DNA of 64,000 nucleotides from an uncultured Roseobacter sp. (GCF_947488185.1 NZ_CANKYM010000003.1:1-64000); one strand, 5' to 3'; shown: positions 1 to 9,230, counted from the first letter of the stretch. Program-made: numbers and translations. The notes: generated by a model not told the origin, from the sequence alone.

Positions 1-44
1 GACAAAACGCGCAACGCAAAACGCAGGGTAAAAGGCCCGCGACA

Positions 45-74
45 CAAAAAGCCCTGCCACAAAACGGCAGGGCT
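45..74 (-). terminator. Rho-independent terminator after apbE
   Basis: A nine-base inverted repeat (AGCCCTGCC at 50-58, GGCAGGGCT at 66-74) with a seven-base loop is followed, reading the minus strand, by TTTTT. It starts nine bases past the apbE stop codon, so it probably ends the nosR-like/apbE transcript. Confidence 0.85.
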
Positions 75-82
75 GAACAACT

Positions 83-961
83 CTAGATTGTAGTCACCTC
101 GCCCTGACCGGACACCAACGTTATGCGACCCAAATCGCGTGACGCTTGCTTGATGGTGGTGATTTGATCAAGCGGTGCCAGCACCAGCGCCGTGGACAGG
201 CTGTCCGCCAATGTCGCTGTCGTCGCTTCAACCGAGACCGTTGACCATTGCGGTTGGGCGGCAGGGTGCAGGATATGATCTGCACGGCCAAGGGACATCG
301 CACCTGGGCTTGAAGTGGCGATCGCCGTATCCGTTACCGTACGTGTGCCCAGATGTCCCCATGTCGGATCGCCGAGCCCTAGACGCCATGGGCCGCCGAT
401 GGCTCGGTATTCCCCGATGTTCACCAGCACGTTCTGCAGTCCGTGTGCCTTCAGTGTCTGGGTGATTTCATCTGTGGCAAAGCCCTGGGCGATGCCGTTG
501 AACGTCAGAGCCTGACCGGTGCCGAGTGTGATCTTTTGAGCGTCGAACCGCACCTTGTGCCAGCCGACGGCCCTTTGCGCCACGTCAATGTCTTCACCCG
601 CAGCGATGGCATGCCAGAGGGTTTGCACGGTTGGGTCGAAAAGCCCATCGGTCACTGTGAAGGCGTGATCTGCAGCCTGCATCAACGCCACAAAGCGGGA
701 ATCCGGGCTGTGCAACGCGCCCGTGGTATTCAGCTGTGACAGGGCAGAGGCGGGATCGTGGAGGCTGAAGAGTTTCTCGATCTCGGCAATCTGCGCACGC
801 GCCTTCCGCAGTGCCACTATGGTTTGCGCTTTGGAACCGCGCAGGGTAATTGACACATCCGCGCCAAAAGCACGCCCTTGCCAAGTATGGGCTTGCGCAA
901 ACCCCGGTGCGCAGGCGAACCCCGCAGAAATGGTCAGAAAGCGACGTCTGCTCAGGATCAT
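83..961 (-). CDS. apbE: FAD:protein FMN transferase, ApbE family
   Basis: Predicted to transfer FMN from FAD onto a threonine of a partner flavoprotein outside the cytoplasmic membrane. The 292-residue product opens with a twin-arginine-like leader (LSRRRFLTISAGFA), so it is probably exported or anchored. ApbE features include an AQGFATDEI segment after FNGI (about residue 178) and the LVNIGEYRAIGG segment at about 205. A longer upstream frame exists, but the ATG at 961 forms an ATGA overlap with the stop of the preceding nosR-like gene, which decides the start. The neighbour carries an ApbE-type target motif, so it is the likely substrate. Close relatives next to nos genes are called NosX. 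Confidence 0.9.
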   Translation of the reverse strand: MILSRRRFLTISAGFACAPGFAQAHTWQGRAFGADVSITLRGSKAQTIVALRKARAQIAEIEKLFSLHDPASALSQLNTTGALHSPDSRFVALMQAADHAFTVTDGLFDPTVQTLWHAIAAGEDIDVAQRAVGWHKVRFDAQKITLGTGQALTFNGIAQGFATDEITQTLKAHGLQNVLVNIGEYRAIGGPWRLGLGDPTWGHLGTRTVTDTAIATSSPGAMSLGRADHILHPAAQPQWSTVSVEATTATLADSLSTALVLAPLDQITTIKQASRDLGRITLVSGQGEVTTI

Positions 962-3069
962 TCGGCGGCCACCTTTTGCAGGCTGCGGCCTTTGCCCGCG
1001 AGCACGAGTGGTACGCATTGACGTTCGTCGTCGTGGATGGTGACGCAGTCGAGGCATTGGAAACATTCGGAATACTGGATCTCGCCGGTCTTCTTGATGG
1101 CGCCGTAGCTGCATTTGACGCGGCAAAGCTGGCAGGGTGTGCCGCATTCGGTGCGTCGGGCAATCCAGTCGCGACCCCGGATCAGCCCACCAATGGCCAT
1201 CACCGCGCCGAGCGGGCAGAGATACCGACAGAACCCTTTGAACAGCACCATGGACAGGAACAGCAGGCCAACGGCGTAGGCGACGTAGTACCATTCGCGG
1301 ATGAAAAAGGTCGTGACGGCGGTCTTAAAGGGTTCAACCTCAATGGCTTTGTCCAGCCGGGCAGGGGCTGTGAACAGGAGCACGACGAGACCCGCGAGCA
1401 CGACGTATTTCAGGAGTTTCAGACGGTCATCCCAGAGGGCATTCGGTTCGATCTGCGGCAGGCGGAGCAGACGCCCCAGATGGGCGGTGAACTCCTGCAT
1501 TGCGCCGAACGGGCAGAGCCAGCCGCAAAAGAGACCGCGCCCCCAAAGGACAAAACCGATGATCGTGACGGCCCAGAGCACCAGCGAGAAAGGGTCGTAG
1601 AGCAGGAAGGCATAGCTGCCGCCTTCAAATGTCGTTCGAAGCACGGCAAGCGGTGTGGCAATGGAGAGCTGCCCCTGACCCCACCAGCCGATGAAGCCGG
1701 TCATGAAGGCCAGAATGGCGAGGCGGATCGGGGTGAACTGCGGGTGCGCCGCCAGCCTGTTGAGCGAGAGGCCCAACAGCAGCAGCAGGCCGGTCAGGAA
1801 AACCCCCAGCACGATCAGGTCAGTGGCGCGGTTGCGCAGGGCATCCACCCAGGGCGGGGCCGGTTTGACCACCTCTTGACGGGCAAAGAACCGTTCGGGG
1901 GCCTGATAGGGGACCTCGAACGTCACCGACCCGATTTCCGGTTGAAAGACGCCGTGTTCACGCAAGGCCTTGATCTGCAGCTGCCATTCGGCCGTTGGGT
2001 CAAAGCCCAACCGCCGGTCCGTGCGAAGGATCAGGGCGGTGCCGTCGCGGATGTCTTCGGGCACGGTGTCCTGCATCTCCACGTAGATATCGGCGTCGCG
2101 AAAGGCGATTGGGAACCCACCCTGTTCCGCGCTGATCAGGTCGGGGGCTGTGTTGCGCACGAAGTCATCCGTGATCAGGCCGTGCCGTGCTGTTTCCACG
2201 ACCAGAACGGGCTCGTCCATTGTGGAGATCGACATGAACTGTTCCAACTCGGCGAGGCTGTCGTCGGACAGAACCGCGCGGGCAATGGAATGCGGCCCGA
2301 TGTCGATCACCCAAAGGTCCAGATAGGTCTCGTCGGGGTAATCGGTGGCCTCTGGGTCGTCGTCTTCCCACAGGGTACCTGCGAAGGCCGCGTCCACCTC
2401 GGCATTGCTGACAATCCGGCGCACGGCGATGCCTTGCGTTACCAGATCGTCCCATGTGAGGTCTTCGGTGTACTCCTGGTCCGGATAGGCGGGTGGGCCG
2501 GTGGCAATACCGCCCATCTTTTCGCGGGCCACCTGCAGGGTGGCGGCCAGTACGCTTTCATGAGCGATGCGGACGCTGGCCGTCGCTTTGGTCACCCCGT
2601 CCAGATAGACCAGTGCCGATCCATCGCCGCCCGATCCGTAAGGTGTGCCAACCACAAGGCTGTCGGTGATCGAATGCCCGCGATATTGCTCGAAGAACTT
2701 GTGAAACGGCGCCTGTCCAAGGCCGGAGACAAAGATCGGTTCGTTATGCGACAGGAGTTTCACATCCAGGAATCGACCGTCCAGATCAAGCACCACCAGC
2801 AGATTGATCGGCGCGCCCGAAAACCCCGGTAACGGTGCCATCGGTTCCGTTTCAAACACGTAGCCGACTTCCGCGCCCCCCGAGTTCAGAAGCTGCCAGA
2901 CACCGGTGTCGCTGATCTGCTCACCCAGCGACATGGGCGGAGCGATGCGGGGTTCCAGGGCCTCACGGGACAAAGGCTCGGCTGTTCCCTGCACGGTGGA
3001 GACCGCCCAGAAAATCAAGGCCGTTAACGCCCCTAGTGCGCGTACAGCTGCAGTCTCTCTCCCTGTCAT
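958..3069 (-). CDS. NosR/NirI-like FMN-binding and polyferredoxin membrane protein
   Basis: A 703-residue membrane electron-transfer protein. After an N-terminal hydrophobic leader comes a periplasmic FMN-binding domain (about residues 50-380). At about 156-164 the segment DGVTKATAS matches the ApbE flavinylation pattern DxxTxATxS. Several membrane helices follow (about 410-620) with two CxxxCP motifs (CGWLCPFGA and CRYLCPLGA), and the C-terminus carries two four-cysteine clusters for 4Fe-4S centres (CGTPCQLCRVKC and CFQCLDC). This is the full NosR/NirI architecture, but no nosZ or nir genes are in the window. It diverges from pqqABCDE, so it may feed or accept electrons in a PQQ-linked periplasmic pathway. 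That role is inferred from position alone. Confidence 0.85.
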   Translation of the reverse strand: MTGRETAAVRALGALTALIFWAVSTVQGTAEPLSREALEPRIAPPMSLGEQISDTGVWQLLNSGGAEVGYVFETEPMAPLPGFSGAPINLLVVLDLDGRFLDVKLLSHNEPIFVSGLGQAPFHKFFEQYRGHSITDSLVVGTPYGSGGDGSALVYLDGVTKATASVRIAHESVLAATLQVAREKMGGIATGPPAYPDQEYTEDLTWDDLVTQGIAVRRIVSNAEVDAAFAGTLWEDDDPEATDYPDETYLDLWVIDIGPHSIARAVLSDDSLAELEQFMSISTMDEPVLVVETARHGLITDDFVRNTAPDLISAEQGGFPIAFRDADIYVEMQDTVPEDIRDGTALILRTDRRLGFDPTAEWQLQIKALREHGVFQPEIGSVTFEVPYQAPERFFARQEVVKPAPPWVDALRNRATDLIVLGVFLTGLLLLLGLSLNRLAAHPQFTPIRLAILAFMTGFIGWWGQGQLSIATPLAVLRTTFEGGSYAFLLYDPFSLVLWAVTIIGFVLWGRGLFCGWLCPFGAMQEFTAHLGRLLRLPQIEPNALWDDRLKLLKYVVLAGLVVLLFTAPARLDKAIEVEPFKTAVTTFFIREWYYVAYAVGLLFLSMVLFKGFCRYLCPLGAVMAIGGLIRGRDWIARRTECGTPCQLCRVKCSYGAIKKTGEIQYSECFQCLDCVTIHDDERQCVPLVLAGKGRSLQKVAAE

Positions 3070-3235
3070 GGGGATGATCCTAGGCTCGCGCAGGCACCTG
3101 TCCTATGGGACTAAGGTATGATCCTTCTCCCGATGTTTGGGTAAAGCACATAAGGGCGTGACCTCATCCAAAGGTCGCATTTTCCGATCAGACCTTTATA
3201 TGTTAGCTATTGGAGACATTCAGAGGAGGAATGAT
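3070..3235. promoter_or_regulatory. Divergent promoter region, nosR-like / pqqA
   Basis: 166 bases separate the divergent nosR-like and pqqA starts, so promoters for both transcripts should lie here. The part nearest pqqA is AT-rich (TTTATATGTTAGCTATT, about 3195-3211). A strong ribosome-binding site, GAGGAGGA at 3222-3229, precedes pqqA. No regulator site was recognised. Confidence 0.5.
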
Positions 3236-3343
3236 ATGGCTTGGAGCAAACCGAAGGCCCGGGAAATCAAGTGTGGCATGGAAATCAACATGTACGGCCC
3301 CGGCGAAGATGATGAGCGTGGCGGCGACCGCGACGTGATCTGA
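3236..3343 (+). CDS. pqqA: PqqA, precursor peptide of pyrroloquinoline quinone
   Basis: A 35-residue peptide starting MAWSKPKAREIKCGMEINMY. It contains the conserved glutamate and tyrosine (E16 and Y20 of GMEINMY) that are crosslinked to build PQQ. The GEDDERGGDRDVI tail is slightly longer than in many PqqA peptides. The start follows a strong GAGGAGGA site. It lies 21 bases before pqqB as the first gene of the cluster. Confidence 0.95.
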   Translation: MAWSKPKAREIKCGMEINMYGPGEDDERGGDRDVI

Positions 3344-3364
3344 ATCATCCGCTGATTCAACATT

Positions 3365-4255
3365 ATGAAGATTGTTGTTCTTGGGGCAGCCGCCGGTGGT
3401 GGGCTGCCCCAATGGAATTGTGGGTGCCGGAATTGCGCGGATGCGCGGGCGGGCAAGCTGCCCGTGATGACGCAGTCGTCGATTGCGGTTTCGGCGGATG
3501 GCGAGACCTGGGCGGTCCTGAACGCCTCCCCGGATATCTCTGCACAGCTGCTGCGAACCCCGCAGCTGCATCCCAAATCGCTGCGGCATACGCCAATCGG
3601 GGCGGTCGTGCTGACCAATGGCGATATCGACCACATCGCCGGGCTCCTGACATTGCGCGAAAAGACCGCTTTTACGCTTTACGCCACATCGGCAGGCATG
3701 GAGATCACGTCGAGCAATTCTGTTTTCAACGTGCTGGATGCTGATCTCGTTGGGCGCGAGACCATCCATCTGGATACGCCTTTCGAACCGGTGCCAGGCC
3801 TGCGGATCACGCCCTTTGCGGTGCCGGGCAAGGTTGCTTTGTTCCTGGAAGACGAGGCCGCGTTGGATCTTGAAGCGGTGGGAGAGCAGACCGTGGGGCT
3901 GCTGCTGGAAACGGGAGGTCGGCGCGCGGCCTATGTGCCCGGCTGCGCGACGGTGCCGGATTGGTTGCTTGACCGGCTGGCGGGCGTGGATTTCCTGCTC
4001 TTTGACGGCACGGTCTGGGAAAACGATGATATGGCGCGCACCGGCACCGGGCAAAAAACTGGCGCACGCATGGGGCATATCGCGCTCAACGGTCCGGAGG
4101 GGTCGATTGCGCGGCTCGCCGGTCTGGAGGCGCGCAAGATGTTCGTGCACATCAACAACACCAACCCCATTCTGCAACCGGACAGCGCCGAACGGGCCGC
4201 TGTGACCGCCGCCGGATGGGAGATTGCCCATGACGGGATGGAGATATCGCTGTGA
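3365..4255 (+). CDS. pqqB: PqqB, PQQ biosynthesis metallo-beta-lactamase-fold protein
   Basis: A 296-residue homologue of PqqB, the non-haem-iron hydroxylase proposed to oxidise the tyrosine part of the crosslinked precursor. The N-terminus MKIVVLGAAAGGGLPQWNC is characteristic. It is followed by paired cysteines (NCGCRNC), the LTNGDIDHIAGLL metal-site region (about 80-92) and HINNTNPIL near the C-terminus (about 263). Length is normal. Its last four bases overlap pqqC (ATGA type), indicating translational coupling. Confidence 0.95.
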   Translation: MKIVVLGAAAGGGLPQWNCGCRNCADARAGKLPVMTQSSIAVSADGETWAVLNASPDISAQLLRTPQLHPKSLRHTPIGAVVLTNGDIDHIAGLLTLREKTAFTLYATSAGMEITSSNSVFNVLDADLVGRETIHLDTPFEPVPGLRITPFAVPGKVALFLEDEAALDLEAVGEQTVGLLLETGGRRAAYVPGCATVPDWLLDRLAGVDFLLFDGTVWENDDMARTGTGQKTGARMGHIALNGPEGSIARLAGLEARKMFVHINNTNPILQPDSAERAAVTAAGWEIAHDGMEISL

Positions 4256-4992
4256 CCCAAGCCCCTGATCGTGCCGCGTTTGAGGCGCGTCTGCGCCAGA
4301 TTGGAGAGGAACGGTATCACGACAAGCACCCGTTCCATCACCTGCTGCATTCAGGGGGCTGCACGCCGGATCAGGTGCGCGCCTGGGTGATCAACCGTTA
4401 TTATTACCAGTCCCGCATCCCGATGAAGGATGCGGCCTTTCTGTCCCGCGTGAGCGATCCCGCGTTGCGGCGTAGTTGGCGGCGGCGGATCGAAGACCAT
4501 GACGGCACCGAAGCGGGCACAGGCGGCATTCACCGCTGGCTGAAGCTGGCCGAGGGTGTCGGGCTGGACCCCGACTATGTGTCCTCGGCGCAGGGCGTGC
4601 TGCCCGCCACGCGCTTTGCCGTCGATGCCTATGTCCGGTTCGTGCGGGACGAGCCGATGTTGCCTGCGGTGGCCTCCTCGCTCACCGAACTCTTTGCCCC
4701 GAAAATCCACAAGGATCGTATTGCGGGGCTGCTGGAACACTATGACTTCGCGAATGCCGAGACGATTTCCTATTTCCAGCACCGGTTGAACGAAGCCCCA
4801 CGCGATGTGGCCTTTGGTTTGGGCTGGGTGCTGGATCATGCGGTCACGCAAAGGGATCAGGATGCCGCCGCAAATGCGCTCATCTTCAAGACCGAGGTGC
4901 TGTGGTCGCAGCTGGATGCGCTCCATTCTGCCTATGTCGACCCGGGTCGCATTCCGCCCGGGGCCTGGCAACCGGGCGAAGGTTTGTTGTGA
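4252..4992 (+). CDS. pqqC: PqqC, pyrroloquinoline-quinone synthase
   Basis: Cofactorless oxidase catalysing the final ring closure and oxidation to PQQ. The 246-residue product is all-helical and has typical PqqC segments: FHHLLHSGGCTPDQVRAWV (about 25-43), the NRYYYQSRIPMKDA motif and EDHDGTEAGTGGIHRWLKL. It overlaps pqqB by four bases and shares a TGATG with pqqD. Confidence 0.95.
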   Translation: MTQAPDRAAFEARLRQIGEERYHDKHPFHHLLHSGGCTPDQVRAWVINRYYYQSRIPMKDAAFLSRVSDPALRRSWRRRIEDHDGTEAGTGGIHRWLKLAEGVGLDPDYVSSAQGVLPATRFAVDAYVRFVRDEPMLPAVASSLTELFAPKIHKDRIAGLLEHYDFANAETISYFQHRLNEAPRDVAFGLGWVLDHAVTQRDQDAAANALIFKTEVLWSQLDALHSAYVDPGRIPPGAWQPGEGLL

Positions 4993-5267
4993 TGGGACCT
5001 GCGGATGTCCCCTCTCTGCCGCGCGGGGTGCGTCGACATTTCGACCAGGTGCGTGATACCCCGGTGCTGTTGGGCCCGGAGCGGGTGTTGATGCTGGACC
5101 AGATCGGTTGCGCGGTGCTGGATCATGTAGATGGGCAGGCGAGCATCGATCAGATTTCCGATACGCTAGCCGGGCTCTATGATGCGGAGAAATCCGAGAT
5201 TATGGCGGATGTGATCGCCTATCTGGGCGACCTCGCGGACAAGCGCTTGCTGGACGTCAGGACATGA
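4992..5267 (+). CDS. pqqD: PqqD, PqqA-binding chaperone
   Basis: A 91-residue RRE-fold protein that presents PqqA to the radical-SAM enzyme PqqE. It shows the PqqD pattern PRGVRRHFDQVRDTPVLLGPE with a C-terminal winged-helix-like part. The start is the ATG at 4992, fused to the pqqC stop as TGATG. A longer frame from 4902 would run through pqqC and is not used. It overlaps pqqE by four bases. Confidence 0.93.
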   Translation: MGPADVPSLPRGVRRHFDQVRDTPVLLGPERVLMLDQIGCAVLDHVDGQASIDQISDTLAGLYDAEKSEIMADVIAYLGDLADKRLLDVRT

Positions 5268-6343
5268 CCAACGCGCCGCTCGCCATGCTTGCCGAGTTGA
5301 CGCACCGCTGCCCACTGGCGTGCCCCTATTGCTCCAACCCGCAGGAATTGACGGCCAAGGATCGGGAGCTGTCCACCGACCAATGGGCGGATATTTTTGA
5401 ACAAGCCGCAGGTCTTGGGGTGTTGCAACTGCACCTTTCGGGCGGGGAGCCGGCATCGCGCACGGATATTGTCGAACTTGTCGCTGCAGCACGGGATGCG
5501 GGGCTCTACACCAATCTGATCACCTCCGGGATCGGCCTGACGCCAAGACGTCTGCAGGCGCTGGAGGATGCAGGTCTCGACCATATCCAACTGTCGGTCC
5601 AGGGCGTGAATGCCCGGATCGCCGACCGGATCGGTGGCTACAAGGGCGGGTTCGACCGCAAGATGCATGTGGCGGATCACATCGCGCAAATGGGTTTTCC
5701 GCTGACTCTGAATGCGGTGATGCACAGGGAAAATCTCGACGATCTGGAGGCCACGATCGAGATGGCTGTCCGTCTGGGCGCGCGCCGGATCGAGGTGGCC
5801 TGCGTGCAGTTCCAGGGCTGGGCGCTGAGCAACCGGGCAGCGCTGCAGCCGAGCCGCGATCAGGTGGACGCGGCCAAGCGGATCGTGCGCGCCGCGGCGG
5901 AACGGCTGCGCGGCACGCTGGTCATCGATTTTGTGCCCCCCGATTATTATTCCGATTTCCCCAAGGCCTGCATGAACGGCTGGGGCTCGACCGGGGTCAA
6001 TATCACGCCGGACGGAACTGTTCTGCCCTGCCATGCGGCGGAGACCATTCCGGGCCTCATCTTTGCGCGGGTGACGGAGCAGCCTCTGCGTGACATCTGG
6101 TATGATAGCCCGGCGTTCAATGCCTATCGCGGGACGGATTGGCTGCCGGACCTGTGCCAAAGCTGCGAACGACGCGATATTGATTTTGGCGGTTGCCGCT
6201 GTCAGGCGATGGCGGTTCTGGGCGATCCTTCGGCGACCGATCCGGTGTGCCGAAAGTCCCCGGGCCGCGCGGCGCTGGATGCGCTTTTGGTGCAGGAAGT
6301 GGGCACTGTCGATGTGCCCGATTTCATCTATCGTAGGCTCTGA
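5264..6343 (+). CDS. pqqE: PqqE, radical-SAM PqqA crosslinking enzyme
   Basis: A 359-residue radical-SAM enzyme that forms the glutamate-tyrosine carbon-carbon bond in PqqA. The cluster motif is CPLACPYC (CxxxCxxC, about residues 15-22) and the SAM-binding GGEP follows at about 65-68. The C-terminal SPASM region carries further cysteines, including CHAAET, CQSCERRDIDFGGCRCQ and a final CRKSPG. It is the last gene of the complete pqqABCDE set. No PQQ-dependent dehydrogenase is in the window. Confidence 0.95.
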   Translation: MTNAPLAMLAELTHRCPLACPYCSNPQELTAKDRELSTDQWADIFEQAAGLGVLQLHLSGGEPASRTDIVELVAAARDAGLYTNLITSGIGLTPRRLQALEDAGLDHIQLSVQGVNARIADRIGGYKGGFDRKMHVADHIAQMGFPLTLNAVMHRENLDDLEATIEMAVRLGARRIEVACVQFQGWALSNRAALQPSRDQVDAAKRIVRAAAERLRGTLVIDFVPPDYYSDFPKACMNGWGSTGVNITPDGTVLPCHAAETIPGLIFARVTEQPLRDIWYDSPAFNAYRGTDWLPDLCQSCERRDIDFGGCRCQAMAVLGDPSATDPVCRKSPGRAALDALLVQEVGTVDVPDFIYRRL

Positions 6344-6593
6344 CGACCCTGCGAATGGTTCGCCTTCGCGTGTCTCAAAAGCAAGGTCCTTCTCCCTGTC
6401 GTAAACCTGAAATTCTTTTGAAAACAGCGCTTTGGGTTTGTCTCCGCACTTCCCGGTTGCATGGGATCACACAACTGCAGGGTGCGTCGCGATAAACGAA
6501 ACCCTTGCCAGATCACACCTCCATGCGCTTTAATAGCTGTTAATATTTTAATTATTTTTATTTTTTCCGGTCATTTTTAGCTGGAGGACTATT

Positions 6594-7541
6594 GTGGGTA
6601 GCCCCCGAATTATTTACGTATTTGTCGCGGCTCTTTTTCTTTCTGCCTGCGCTGTACTGCCCAAAAATGAACTCGCCGCCTACGCGGACAGCGTATCGAA
6701 CACCAAGGCGGCTGGTGACCTGATCCTCGACGAGGTGTCGGCGGTGTTGGTCACGGATGGCGGGCCAAAAGCCACCTCTTGCGAGCGCAATGCGCAGGGG
6801 TACCGCCCGTGTTTCCGGGTCGAATTTGCCTTGGGCGAGGAAGGGGTGCGTATTGATGAGCATCCCGATATTCAAGTTCGCCGTCTGGCATTGGCGGTTC
6901 TGGAAACCTATTCCGAAATCCTGCTCGATGTCTCCGCTGGCAGGCCTGCATCGGTGATTGCGCAGCGCGGCAAGGAGTTGGGCGCGGTGAACACGGCGGT
7001 GACAGCACTTTTTACCGGGACTGGCGTCGTTCTTGCCGAACTGCCCATTGCAGGCGTGACCAATATTGCTGAACGGCTTGTCACCGCCGCCACGCAGAAT
7101 GCCGCATCCCGTTCAGTCCTGAAACTAGAGCCGGATATCCGGTCGCTGATCGGTCTCATGATCGACGATACGCCCGCGCTTTACGCCGTGTATGTTTCGC
7201 AATTTGTCGGTTCGGTGAGGCAGACATCGATTGCCTTGAACCGAGCCCGTCTGGACGGCAAGACCGAAGAGCAGGCACGCTTGCAGCGCAAGCTCGACGC
7301 GCTGCGCAGTCCCGAAGGCAACGCGGCCAAGGCGATCCTTTTTGAAAACGCCCTGACCGACTACGTGAAGCTACTCGACCGGTCCGACAAGACGCTGGTG
7401 TCGCTACGCCAAGCGATCACGTTGGAGACCGTCAATTCCGTTGAAAGAAGCACTGAATTTGTACGCAGGGCGACGGAGACCCGCATTTTGCTGGAGAGCG
7501 TCCTGACTGATTTGAAAGACCTCAGAGATAAAGATCGTTGA
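6594..7541 (+). CDS. Predicted lipoprotein of unknown function
   Basis: A 315-residue protein with a lipoprotein signal: a hydrophobic leader and the lipobox LSAC, with Cys19 as the predicted lipidation site. The GTG start is set by GGAGG at 6582-6586 in an AT-rich leader. After the anchor the protein is mostly helical. It has a hydrophobic Ala/Gly/Val-rich stretch at about 135-165 and a charged, probably coiled C-terminal half. I do not recognise a family. It sits 12 bases before a peptidoglycan-active protein gene, so the two are probably co-transcribed and may act together at the envelope. Confidence 0.75.
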   Translation: MGSPRIIYVFVAALFLSACAVLPKNELAAYADSVSNTKAAGDLILDEVSAVLVTDGGPKATSCERNAQGYRPCFRVEFALGEEGVRIDEHPDIQVRRLALAVLETYSEILLDVSAGRPASVIAQRGKELGAVNTAVTALFTGTGVVLAELPIAGVTNIAERLVTAATQNAASRSVLKLEPDIRSLIGLMIDDTPALYAVYVSQFVGSVRQTSIALNRARLDGKTEEQARLQRKLDALRSPEGNAAKAILFENALTDYVKLLDRSDKTLVSLRQAITLETVNSVERSTEFVRRATETRILLESVLTDLKDLRDKDR

Positions 7542-7553
7542 TCGGAGCATGAG

Positions 7554-9068
7554 ATGCCGGAATTCAGATACGATGAAGATCATTTCATAAAACTCGCGTC
7601 ACAGGCGCAATCTCACGAAGAACTTGATTTGGTCGAAAAGCTGTGGACCGAGGCGGAAGAGGCCATGCGGCTGGCTGCGCTCAAGAACCTGCGCGACAAT
7701 TCGGTGGCCATGCTGGACGTGATCGGGCGGATCATCGGCCATATCGAACATCTGACGCGCACGGTCGGGTTTTCGGCCTCGCCGGCGATTGGCGATATGC
7801 GCGCTGAAATGGGGCGGCTACACGCGGAGTTGCACGACGCCGGGCGAAGCGATCCAGCCGATGATCCCAGCGCGCCTGACCCTGGCAGTGACGCGGAGGC
7901 CATCGACGGGGCAACGACACCCGCATTGGCGCCCGGAGATATTTTGAATGATCAGGTACCAATCGATTCAAGCAACTACGCCGATCTTGCGGATGAATAT
8001 GTGAGGTTTTTCAACGGGGCCGGTATTCGCCCAAGCCATGTGCCGAAGGTCAGGAAGATGGCGCAGACCGCCTATGACAATCGCGCCCGATACCAGACCA
8101 TCGGGACACCGTTAGGCATCCCGTGGTGGTTCGTCGCAGGGCTACACCAGATGGAATCGACCTACAATTTCGAGGCCCATCTGCACAATGGTGATCCCTT
8201 GGGTGCACGGACTTCGCGTGTTCCGGGGGGTAAGCCGGAAATCGGCACGCCGCCTTTCACATTCGAGGAAAGTGCGACAGATGCATTGCGCCTGAAAGGG
8301 TTCGATCAGGAAGCTGACTGGTCCCTGCCGCGTGCGCTCTTTCGGTTCGAAAGATACAATGGGTTTGGCTACCGGTCGCGCAGCGTTCCGTCACCCTATC
8401 TGTGGGGGTTTTCCACCATCTACCGTCGCGGCAAGTTCATTGCCGATCACGTGTTTGATGCCAATGCAGTGACACAGCAATGCGGAGTCGGGGCCCTGTT
8501 GCGGCAACTGTCCAATGATGGTCGGATCAAGCTGGTGTCCAACCAGTTCGCCGATGTGGAAGCCGATGATCCGCTGGAGACAGGTGACGATATCAACCGG
8601 GATGCGGCTGCTGTGGCGGGTCATCCGTTCGAGGCCTTCTGGCAGGACTCGCTGTCAGATGTGCGTCATTTCAATTGGGACGAATTCCTGTTCAAGGGCG
8701 CTTCCAACGCGACACACCAGAACAACACCGACCCGCCTTCAGATCTTTATGGAAGCGTTGTGCCATTGGTGCGCGTCTTGGATGAGATACGGGACCGTAT
8801 CGGTGGTCGCATCAGCCTCAACAGCGTCTATCGCAGCCCTGCCTATAATGGCTCGATCAACGGGGCCAGCAGCAGTCGGCACATGGCTTTTGACGCTGCG
8901 GATTTTCGGGTGATCGATGGCGGACATGGCAACTCCGGGGATTGGGCGGATGTTGCGCAGGAGCTGCGGCAGAACGGGTTTTTCGAAGGCGGCATCGGGA
9001 TATACAACAGCTTTGTCCACGTGGATACCAGAGGCCATCGGGCAACCTGGGACGAGCGTGGCGCTTAA
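7554..9068 (+). CDS. Two-domain peptidoglycan-active protein: lysozyme-like plus M15-type peptidase
   Basis: A 504-residue protein with no obvious signal peptide. Residues 1-90 are helical, and a Pro/Asp/Ala-rich linker runs from about 100 to 140. A lysozyme-like domain (about 150-300) is suggested by GIPWWFVAGLHQMESTYNF, with a candidate catalytic Glu in QMES. The C-terminal domain (about 385-500) looks like an M15A/VanY-type carboxypeptidase: NSVYRSPAYN, then SSRHMAFDAADFR giving the HxxxxxxD zinc pair, and FVHVD giving the last histidine. Similar pairings occur in phage endolysins, but no phage genes surround it. It follows a lipoprotein gene closely. Both catalytic calls are motif-based. 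Confidence 0.75.
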   Translation: MPEFRYDEDHFIKLASQAQSHEELDLVEKLWTEAEEAMRLAALKNLRDNSVAMLDVIGRIIGHIEHLTRTVGFSASPAIGDMRAEMGRLHAELHDAGRSDPADDPSAPDPGSDAEAIDGATTPALAPGDILNDQVPIDSSNYADLADEYVRFFNGAGIRPSHVPKVRKMAQTAYDNRARYQTIGTPLGIPWWFVAGLHQMESTYNFEAHLHNGDPLGARTSRVPGGKPEIGTPPFTFEESATDALRLKGFDQEADWSLPRALFRFERYNGFGYRSRSVPSPYLWGFSTIYRRGKFIADHVFDANAVTQQCGVGALLRQLSNDGRIKLVSNQFADVEADDPLETGDDINRDAAAVAGHPFEAFWQDSLSDVRHFNWDEFLFKGASNATHQNNTDPPSDLYGSVVPLVRVLDEIRDRIGGRISLNSVYRSPAYNGSINGASSSRHMAFDAADFRVIDGGHGNSGDWADVAQELRQNGFFEGGIGIYNSFVHVDTRGHRATWDERGA

Positions 9069-9230
9069 GCACGCGCGCCCCTTACCGCAATTCACGACAG
9101 TCAGCCGACCGGATAAATCAATCTTGGGGGAGAAATCGGGGAACCATGCGGAGCCTCAAGTGTTTGCTTGGGAGAGCGCTGGATGCGCGGCACGACGTCG
9201 TGCGCCAGACGCCACAAACAGGGAAACATC

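Noticed and set aside
850..2832. A 660-codon open frame on the plus strand opposite the NosR-like gene
   Set aside because: It is an antisense shadow in GC-rich sequence: no family motif, and the minus strand encodes a complete NosR/NirI architecture.
958..3069. Start of a nitrous-oxide reductase (nos) cluster
   Set aside because: Only the NosR/NirI-like and ApbE genes are present, with a terminator after apbE; no nosZ, nosD, nosF or nosY sequence is visible.
7554..9068. Prophage remnant suggested by the endolysin-like protein
   Set aside because: No capsid, tail, integrase or attachment-site features lie around it; the neighbours are chromosomal housekeeping-type genes.
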